64,000 nucleotides of DNA. It comes from Diabrotica undecimpunctata (lineage: Eukaryota; Arthropoda; Insecta; Coleoptera; Chrysomelidae). Position 1 is the stretch's first letter. Each line of letters starts with the position of its first letter. This document shows positions 56,751 through 64,000 of this stretch, in pieces. The DNA is taken from the NCBI RefSeq assembly GCF_040954645.1, contig NC_092809.1, positions 84,852,573 through 84,916,572 on the forward strand, in the 5' to 3' direction. A model generated the notes under the pieces. The model was not told the DNA's origin and did not search any database. It saw only the letters and a list, made by a program, of their open reading frames with translations. Both the position numbers and the translations under genes were made by a program.

Positions 56751-57925
56751 AACAGCCCAACTCAATGTTCCCGTTTTGTGATACATTTTATTTGACCATA
56801 ATCATTTCTCTTGTTGGATACGAACCATGGACAGTACGTTTTATAGACCGAAAACCTAAATATAGTTTAATGAAATATTGTTACAGGCCTTAGAGGTCGT
56901 GATATGAAAGTATTTCTTTCTTACGTTTTATCTGATACTGCGGCAGATAGACAATGCGACTGAGTTAGTTATCGATCAGCACAGTCAGCAATTCAACCCG
57001 ACTATTATCGCATTCCTTTTAATAATCTGCCATAATCGTAGACGAAACGTCAGGAAGAACTAATTCGAGACCCCACACTCGTCGATAAATATCTTAAAAC
57101 TAATGCCGTAGTAATAGGGACTATTTAAAATGAAGAATTAAATGCCATATATAAGATCTTCAATCGAATAAAATAAAGTTTCCTTCCCTAAGTACAAGAA
57201 AAAGTCTACTAAACAAGAAACAAGTCTACTTTCAAACTATTGAAAAATTATCGTAGAAGTAATAAAATAGAGAAACCAAGAAACAGTAAAATAAGAAAAA
57301 GGAAGAATGTAGGATGTAGGAAGTTGGGTTAAGGAGATAAAAAGGGATGTGGTGCTAGGTAATTATAAGTTCTCGTACTCAGAGCGAGATCACAAAACTA
57401 CTCTGGAATACAGAGATATATGCTCCTAGTGGAATAGAAATGTTTACATTTACACCACTACTGAATACTAGTATTTCAACCGACCAATAAGTGTACCAGG
57501 TATAACTGTGGATTGGGCAAAGAATATACGCGGAATCTAATACTTATACCTATATTTGGGTACCATATGGCCAGAAGTCAACAACGATTCAGTATCCCTG
57601 ATTTCATTTATGATATTACTACGACCTGATCTAACCATTACGTTGCTCAGGTTTTTACGCAGTCCTGTGTTTCTGTGATTCCAAGGTAAGCAAGTCTTTG
57701 CACCTTGCTTAGTTTGAGGATAGCACTTTTTTGTTGCACCTTTGACAATCATATCACAGATGCATATGTAATTGTTGGTTTTTACTACCATTTTATAAAT
57801 CCTATATAACATGCCAGGTTTTAAGCTCCTCGTTTTTCAAGCGTGCATCTGGTTACCAATAATGCTATCCATGTATGCTGATTCCAAGTAAACCTCGAGT
57901 CTAATATTATACTAAGTACTACGCT
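56751..57925. other. No recognisable gene
   Basis: A 91-codon minus frame at 57537-57812 (with KKCYPQTKQGAKTCLPWN) has no domain I recognise. Otherwise nothing. Confidence 0.35.
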
Positions 57926-57929
57926 GTAT

Positions 57930-58250
57930 AAGCAAAGAATTCGGACTTCAGATCAACACCAAGAAAAACAAAAATTATGATCGTAGACTATCAAGCAGAC
58001 TACAGAAATCAAGCGTAGACTAGCAATGGCCCGAAACGCAACAGCTAAATTAATTAAAATATGGAAAGACCGAACACTAACATGGAGTACTAAGCTCAGG
58101 TTGGTCAATGCCCTTATTGTTCCCATTGCTACATAGGCAGCTGAAACATGGACTCCCAAAAAAATCGATAAAAGTAAGATCGAAGCCTTCGAAATGTAGT
58201 TCTAACAGAAGAATTCTACGCGTGTACTGTAAAAGTAAGCCGATACGGAA
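57930..58250 (+). mobile_element. LINE RT C-terminal fragment
   Basis: SKEFGLQINTKKNKNYD-like start, IKRRLAMARNATAKLIKIWK in one frame, TWSTKLRLVNALIVPIAT and IDKSKIEAFEM. This is the thumb region of an RTE-like RT, decayed. It stops before the pyrimidine tract. Confidence 0.6.
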
Positions 58251-58317
58251 CGGGGACTATGTGGAATTATTGGTAGTAAGGATAGGTAGAAGGCCGAAGA
58301 CAAGGGCTTCTGAGGGC

Positions 58318-58836
58318 TCCTTTCTATTTTTTTCTGTTCTTCTTTTTTCTTCTTTCCCTTCTCTTTCTTTTCTTTTCTATTTTTTTTTCTTTCCTTTTTC
58401 CTTTTTTTTTCTTCTTCCTTTTCTCTTTTTTACCTTTTCTCTTTTTTTTTCTCTCTTTTTATCTTCTTTTCTTTTCTCTTCCTTTTTTTTTCTTTTTCTC
58501 TTTTTCTCTTTTCCTCTTCTTCTTTTCCTTTTTTCTTCTTTTTTTCCCCTTTTCTTTTTTTTTTCTCCTTTTTCTTCTCTTTCTCCCTTCTTTTTTTCTC
58601 TTTCTTTCTTTTTTTCCCTTTTCCCTCTTTCGCTCTTTTTTCTTTTTTTTTTATTCCCTTTCTTTCTTCCTCTTTCTCTCTCCTCTTTTTTTTCCTGTAT
58701 GCCTCTTTCTTTCTTCTTTTTCTCTATTTTTTTTTCTTTCTTTCTTTTTTATTCTCTTTCTCCTCCTTTTTTTTTCTTCCTTTTTTTTATCTTTCCCTTT
58801 TTTTCTATCTTTTCTTCTGTTTTCTTTTATGTTATA
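58318..58836. repeat. Polypyrimidine (T/C) tract, ~520 bp
   Basis: Almost only T and C on the plus strand, with a scattering of A and G. It has no fixed period. The 274-codon frame across it (runs of Phe, Ser and Leu) is not a gene. Confidence 0.95.
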
Positions 58837-58839
58837 GCC

Positions 58840-59338
58840 CCTACATTTGAAGTCTATTATGTAACTACAATCAGGACCTCTGTATTATATCCTCTGACCT
58901 ATTTCATTAAGTTCTGCTGGGTGCTGTACTGATACTGCTGGACTGCTAAAATAACCAGATCATCCGCATAACTCAGGACCATAATCTCTCGCGTACTGAG
59001 TCTAACTATCAGCCCACCTATGGCCACATTCCATATGAGAGGAAATATAGACTCCTGCGGAGTACCTATGGCTACTTGTACTCACCCTAGTGTATTCCCA
59101 GTTACGTTGCATATATCACACAGTTCATATGCATGTAGTCTATATATCTGTAGTCTTATTTGGCCTATTCCCTTTTAGATAAATTCGCCATTGTGATTGT
59201 TTTGTAGGTGTTGCTCGAGTGCTCTTTCTATATTCGAGACAATACATCCAGCCATCATTTCTTGGCTTTTCCAGAACGTACTCCCACCCTTTGTACGAGA
59301 TTGCCGGACACGCCATACTACACCTACCTCCATATGAA
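58840..59338 (-). mobile_element. R1-type LINE RT fragment, cut by gap
   Basis: Minus strand from the gap: WKSQEMMAGCIVSNIERALE, HLQNNHNGEFI, LHAYELCDICNVTGNTLG, then AIGTPQESIFPLIWNVAIGG (normally GTPQGG..SPLLWN), LIVRLSTREI and LSYADDLVILAVQQYQ. The GTPQ and YADD boxes identify an R1-clade RT. One stop after GEFI, one after TLG. The N-terminal part is lost at the gap. Confidence 0.75.
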
Positions 59339-59352
59339 CTCTGAGATAGCGC
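59339..59352 (-). other. Sequencing barcode remnant (contig 3' edge)
   Basis: CTCTGAGATAGCGC, 14 of 16 bases, directly before the gap. Confidence 0.92.
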
Positions 59353-59452
59353 NNNNNNNNNNNNNNNNNNNNNNNNNNNNNNNNNNNNNNNNNNNNNNNN
59401 NNNNNNNNNNNNNNNNNNNNNNNNNNNNNNNNNNNNNNNNNNNNNNNNNNNN
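59353..59452. other. Assembly gap (100 N)
   Basis: Exactly 100 N. Frames that run through it are artefacts. Confidence 0.99.
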
Positions 59453-62400
59453 ACTGGCCATCTTAATTCCGAAGAGAAGGCACAAATTTTAAAACTGTGT
59501 AGAAAATATTCTACAATATTTCACAGAGAAGGTGAACCACTTACTTTTACTAACCAAATGAAACATTCCATAAAAACTACTGACGAAATGCCCATTTATT
59601 CTAAGTCATACCGTTATCCATTTGTATCTAAAACAGAAGTACAGAGACAAATACAATCCATGTTGGACCAAGGAATTATTAGGCCGAGCAATTCGCCTTG
59701 GTCGTCGAATATTTGGATAGTACCAAAAAAAGCGGACGCTTCCGGTAAAAAGAAATTCAGAATCGTAGTGGACTACCGCAAGCTCAACGAAAAAACGATA
59801 GACGACCGCTATCCCATCCCAAATATTACCGATGTTTTGGATAAATTAGGCAGGTGTAACTACTTTACAACTTTAGATTTAGCTAGTGGTTTCTACCAAA
59901 TCGAAATGAAACCTGAGGATATCCAGAAAACAGCTTTTACGGTAGAGAACGGACACTATGAGTATGTTCGAATGCCAATGGGATTAAAGAATAGCCCAGC
60001 AACTTTTCAGAGAGTAATTGACGATATTATGAGGGGATTACAAAATGAGATATGTTTAGTTTATTTAGACGACATCATAGTATTTTCTACGTCGTTGCAA
60101 GAACACATTGTAAATTTGGATAAAGTGTTTAAAAGACTAAAAGAGACAAATTTCAAAATTCAATTGGATAAGTGTGAGTTCCTAAAGAAGGAAGTTACTT
60201 ATTTAGGACACTTAGGACACATTGTGACACCTGAAGGTATTAAACCAAACCCCGATAAGATCACAGCTATTAATAAGTACCCATTACCAAAAACAACTAA
60301 AGAAATAAAATCCTTTCTTGGATTACTTGGATTCTACAGAAGATACATAAAAGATTTTGCTCGAGTAACAAAACCATTAACATCTTGTCTAAAAAAGGGT
60401 GCAAAAATCGAACACACACCACAGTTCATTAAATGTTTTGAGGATTGCAAAGAACTGCTTACCAACGAACCAATCTTACAGTATCCAGATTTTACGAAGA
60501 AATTTATTCTGTCAACTGATGCAAGTAGTTTCGCTATTGGAGCAGTTTTAGCCCAAAATACAGGCGGACAAGAAAAACCTGTTGCATACGCATCTAGAAC
60601 GTTAAATGAATCCGAACAAAAGTATAGCACTATCGAGAGAGAACTATTAGCCATAGTATGGGCCACAAAATACTTCAGACCTTATCTCTACGGAGTTAAG
60701 TTTACAATAAAATGTGACCATAAACCACTTAGATACTTAATGTCTTTAAAGGAACCAAATTCTAGACTAGTTCGATGGCGATTAAAGCTAGAAGAATTTA
60801 ATTACGAAATCGAATATATAAAAGGAAAGACAAACGGAAATGCCGACGCTCTATCTAGAGTTGAAATAAATACTAATGAATTTATAAAATACATGGAAAA
60901 TCTTAATAACGACCAAAATAGGGACAATGAATCAGTACTTGTAAATGCAGGCGATTTGCAAACGATAGATGAAGAAAATCAAGAGAATGAAGACGCAGAA
61001 GAAGATTTAGAAAGAGAAGACGAAATAGACCAATCAAACCCAGACGGAGACAAAGAAGATGATGACAACAATACCGTACATACAAGTGCAGAAGATCCTG
61101 TTCTAGGAATGCAAATTACGGAAAAAAGCATAAATTCTTTTGACCCCCAAATTATTATTGACTTCGTTTTACATTCATCAGTTAAACCAAAGACCGAACA
61201 GATATTTTCTAACAAAAAACGTCTTCATATACAAATTTCTACTAATGACCTAGAGAATAACACCATAAACGTCTTTAAGAACTATATTCATCCAAAATAT
61301 ACATATGGTGTGTATTTCAAAAACCAGGACCAGAATTACATTTCCCAAATTCTCGAAGTATTACGAAATGTATTCAAAAATTCTGCTTACAAATTAATCC
61401 AGTGTAATACAATTCTAAGAGACATTACTGACAAAGACGAACAACACAAAACTATTAGACAATATCATGAAGGAAAAACAAACCATCGTGGCATACTTGA
61501 AACAGAAACCAAACTTTTGACAACTCTACTATTGGCCTACCATGAAAACCGATATAACGAACTTCATAAATAAGTGTGAGATTTGTCAAACCAATAAATA
61601 TGACCGAAACCCTTCACGCCAGAAATTATCTATTACACCAACACCGTCAAAACCAATGGAAATTATATTTTGTGACACCTTATCTGCACAAGGACATAAA
61701 TTTTTGACAATTATTGACACTTTCTCAAAATACGGACAAGCCTACCCACTTACAGCATTAACTGGTATCGAAATAACAAGAGCATTACTAATATTTATGT
61801 CTCATCACGGTGTTCCCTCTTTAGTTGTAATGGACAGAGGAACTGAACTAAAAAATTCGGTTGTTCAGGAATTTTTCGATGTTCACAAAGTCGAAACACA
61901 TTACGTCACCGCAAACCGTACCCAGTCGAAAGGTGCTATCGAAAGATTTCATTCCACTATTATTGAACATCTGAGAATTATAAGAGCAAAAAATAACAAT
62001 AAAATAGGTATCCTAAACGATATGGTTTATGCAGTATTAGGATACAATAATTCGATCCATTCTGTTACGAAACAGAAGCCAATTGATATACTGAATGGAC
62101 ATTTAAATTCAAAAGAAATATTTGATATAAATTTGGACCAAATTGTAATTAATAATTATATCCAAAATCACAGAGAAGCTACTGCAAAAATTTATAGATC
62201 TTTAAACGAAAAGCTAATATCTCAAAAGGAAACTACAATAGAACGTCACAACAAAGACCGACATGAACCATTAAACTATTTACCCGACACTGATGTATAC
62301 AAGAAAAACACAACATTAACCAGAAACAAACTTAATCCAAAATTTTACAAAGAAAAAGCTATCGCAGACGAACACATAAAAGTAAAGGTACACAGCAATA

Positions 62401-62524
62401 AATTATTACACAAACAAAACCTTAAAAGACCAAAAACTAACCGAGCAACCTTGTTACAGGACGCTACTAATCCTATCGACCCTGGCCCTTCCTCCAGTAA
62501 GGACACAGGAAGTTCAAATAACTA
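59453..62524 (+). pseudogene. Errantivirus pol (B), one frameshift
   Basis: Open from the gap edge. RT with [51 protein letters not shown] and [10 protein letters not shown]. RNase H with [16 protein letters not shown] and NADALSRVE. An acidic spacer ([15 protein letters not shown]). Integrase with HEGKTNHRG, then after a frame change near 61515 CEICQTNKYDR, IIDTFSKYGQAYPL, VVMDRGTELKNS and KGAIERFHSTIIEHL (D, D, E kept). A 9-bp tandem duplication TTAGGACAC at 60203-60220 adds three residues (LGHLGH) after RT without breaking frame. C-terminus ends at the TAA of 62523-62525. Only one break is seen in over 1000 codons. Confidence 0.92.
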
Positions 62525-64000
62525 ACCTCCAAAATAATCCCGGAATCCTTCCATATAATTTAGGAACAGCAAAGGTAAAATCCCAAATAGATACATTTCT
62601 TCATTACTACGATCTTTCCCCTATAGATACCGAAATAGAATCTATAAGATATGCATATGATAATGTAACACTTGCAATTCAAGATGGCCTTAGTCATCCA
62701 TATTTTCAAGAACTTTATAATTTTGACCACGCTCTACTCTTCCAACTTAAATCCGCTGAACAAAAATTCAATGCTTTATTGCCACCTATTAGATCAAAAA
62801 GAGGTCTTATAGACGGTTTAGGATCTATAATTAAAAGTATCTCTGGTAATCTTGATTCCAGTGACGCCTTGTTTTATGACCAAGCCATCTCTGATCTCCA
62901 AAATAATAATCAAATACTAGTTAAAAAAGTTAATCAACAAATTTCTCTGACCAAAGACATAATAGCAAATTTTAACGAAACAGTAACTCTTATAAAGAAC
63001 AATCAAGAAACTATTTTTATGGGCATAGATAAGATACGCACATCTTTAAATAAATTTATATTTGATTTCAATGACTATTTGCAGACTAGAAATATATTAG
63101 ATCAGTTAAATTTAAGCTTAAACATTATCTTACATCTTTTAGATGAAATAGAAAATGCCATTACTTTTGCTCGACTTGGAATTTTACATAATAGCATTAT
63201 CGATAAAAATGAGTTAAATTCTATAATAGAAATCATTTTAAAATACCATACAAAAAATGAAATACTTTTTCAAAATTTTAATGATACTTATAAATATTAT
63301 GATATTTTAAAAACAGAAGCCTATTACTCTGAGACAAAAATTGTTTTCGCTGTTCACTTTCCTATTGTTTACCCAGAAATCTTCTCCTATTATCATCTTT
63401 ATTCAATTCCTACGTCAAATCACAGTACCATCGTACCTCAAAATACCTTTCTGACTATGAATGAAAATTATTACCAATATCACTCACTGCCCTGTCTGGA
63501 CCTAAAGCCCAATTTCTATTGTACTGATGGCGATTTCTCTGCTGGAATAGAGAAAGAAGATTGCGTCTTTCAATTATTGTAACTGAAGACCAGTTTCACA
63601 ACTTGCCGCAGAACTCCCGTCCGAATATCTGAGAATGTAATACAACAAATTGATGATTCACATTACATTGCCATCTTCGTAAACCAAACTAAAATCGAGA
63701 TGATATGTCAGAAAACAGATTTTACCACATTAAAAGGAAATTTTCTAGTTTCCATTCCTTATCAATGCCAATTCAAAGTAGATAAGAAAACTTTTATTAA
63801 TCAGAAGACAGTTGTCCAAGGCCAACCACTTTTCTTACCCGAGTTGAAAGTTTTTAATACTCAAGAAGAAGAAGAAGTTCCAGAAATTGTTCTAAAGGAT
63901 ATCCCTCTTGACAAAATTCACACAATCCAAAGGAATCAAAATCAAATTCGACCCGTGGTACTCCAGCATCTAAAGGAACGTCCCACAAACCATTGGACTA
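62525..64000 (+). pseudogene. Errantivirus env (B), one premature stop, incomplete
   Basis: The frame is open from directly after the pol stop, without an ATG until 62779, which fits translation from a spliced env mRNA. A furin-type site RSKR (about 62795-62806) is followed by a hydrophobic glycine-rich GLIDGLGSIIKSI segment, the fusion-peptide position of errantiviral F-like envelope proteins. A long helical, Asn/Ile-rich ectodomain follows. A TAA at 63580-63582 interrupts an otherwise continuous frame that resumes in phase to the window end. The membrane anchor is not reached. The protein would mediate particle entry if intact; this copy is broken. Confidence 0.8.

Larger units (their letters stand above)
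59453..64000 (+). mobile_element. Errantivirus-type Gypsy element B, both ends off-sequence
   Basis: Pol from just before the RT domain, through RNase H and integrase, then env running off the window. It is collinear with element A and clearly the same clade, but distinct in sequence (YLDD versus YMDD in RT, for example). The 5' LTR, gag and protease are lost in the gap, and the 3' end lies beyond 64000. Confidence 0.9.

Noticed and set aside
57537..57812. 91-codon minus-strand ORF with several Cys
   Set aside because: No domain, no context and no conservation signal that I can see.
58108..58932. 274-codon ORF rich in Phe, Ser and Leu
   Set aside because: It is a translation of the polypyrimidine tract and a decayed LINE end; composition alone keeps it open.
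59208..59492. 94-codon ORF spanning the gap
   Set aside because: It runs through 100 N and joins unrelated flanks.

Overview
This is a stretch of AT-rich eukaryotic nuclear DNA that is almost entirely transposable-element sequence. The mix of element families points to an insect: insect-type LINEs, piggyBac, Tc1/mariner, PIF/Harbinger, Penelope-like elements and env-bearing errantivirus-type Gypsy elements. I lean towards a beetle, but only with low confidence and from memory of LINE protein wording. The single conserved host gene I can identify is the alpha subunit of coatomer (alpha-COP, COPA). Its last two coding exons lie on the minus strand at 47207-47590 and 55167-55426. They are joined by a 7.6 kb intron that is itself packed with transposons, and the upstream exons must lie beyond the right end of the window.

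Layout. 1-5780: LINE relics around a 2.3 kb imperfect palindrome with a (TA)n centre, then an RTE-type LINE carrying a nested LINE tail with a target-site duplication. 6230-8632: a complete but dead piggyBac transposon. 8.9-17.6 kb: LINE and Penelope fragments with one assembly gap. 17721-21102: a Tc1-like element with long terminal inverted repeats, whose transposase is split by other retroelement pieces. 22.3-28.5 kb: LINE pieces, two Penelope-like elements with GIY-YIG endonucleases, a maT-type mariner and large (TA)n arrays. 29.6-32.6 kb: another RTE-like LINE and a small satellite. 32.9-34.0 kb: a PIF/Harbinger remnant. 34.0-36.2 and 42.7-45.5 kb: two copies of a long foldback element, each interrupted by a LINE. 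37.5-42.7 kb: a broken errantivirus. 46-55.4 kb: a LINE tail and the alpha-COP 3' end, with a mariner, an RTE-like LINE and a tRNA-derived SINE in its intron. 56-59.3 kb: more LINE tails and a 0.5 kb pyrimidine tract. 59453-64000: a second, less decayed errantivirus that runs off the window within env.

The elements do not act together. They form layers: DNA transposons and foldback elements were the older landing sites, and LINEs and errantiviruses later landed in them. Every transposase and almost every reverse transcriptase carries stops, frameshifts or lost catalytic residues. The least damaged coding sequences are the second errantivirus pol and env.

A technical signal cuts across the biology. 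The 16-mer ACGCGCTATCTCAGAG (or its complement) occurs ten times, at the edges of all three 100-N gaps and six times inside contigs, always in the orientation expected of a read end. I recognise it from memory as a PacBio library barcode (bc1010). It should be treated as unremoved sequencing barcode, and its internal copies as consensus errors or possible misjoins. I found no CRISPR array, rRNA or functional tRNA gene, and nothing I would call a previously undescribed coding system. The most novel-looking biological items are the two foldback families.
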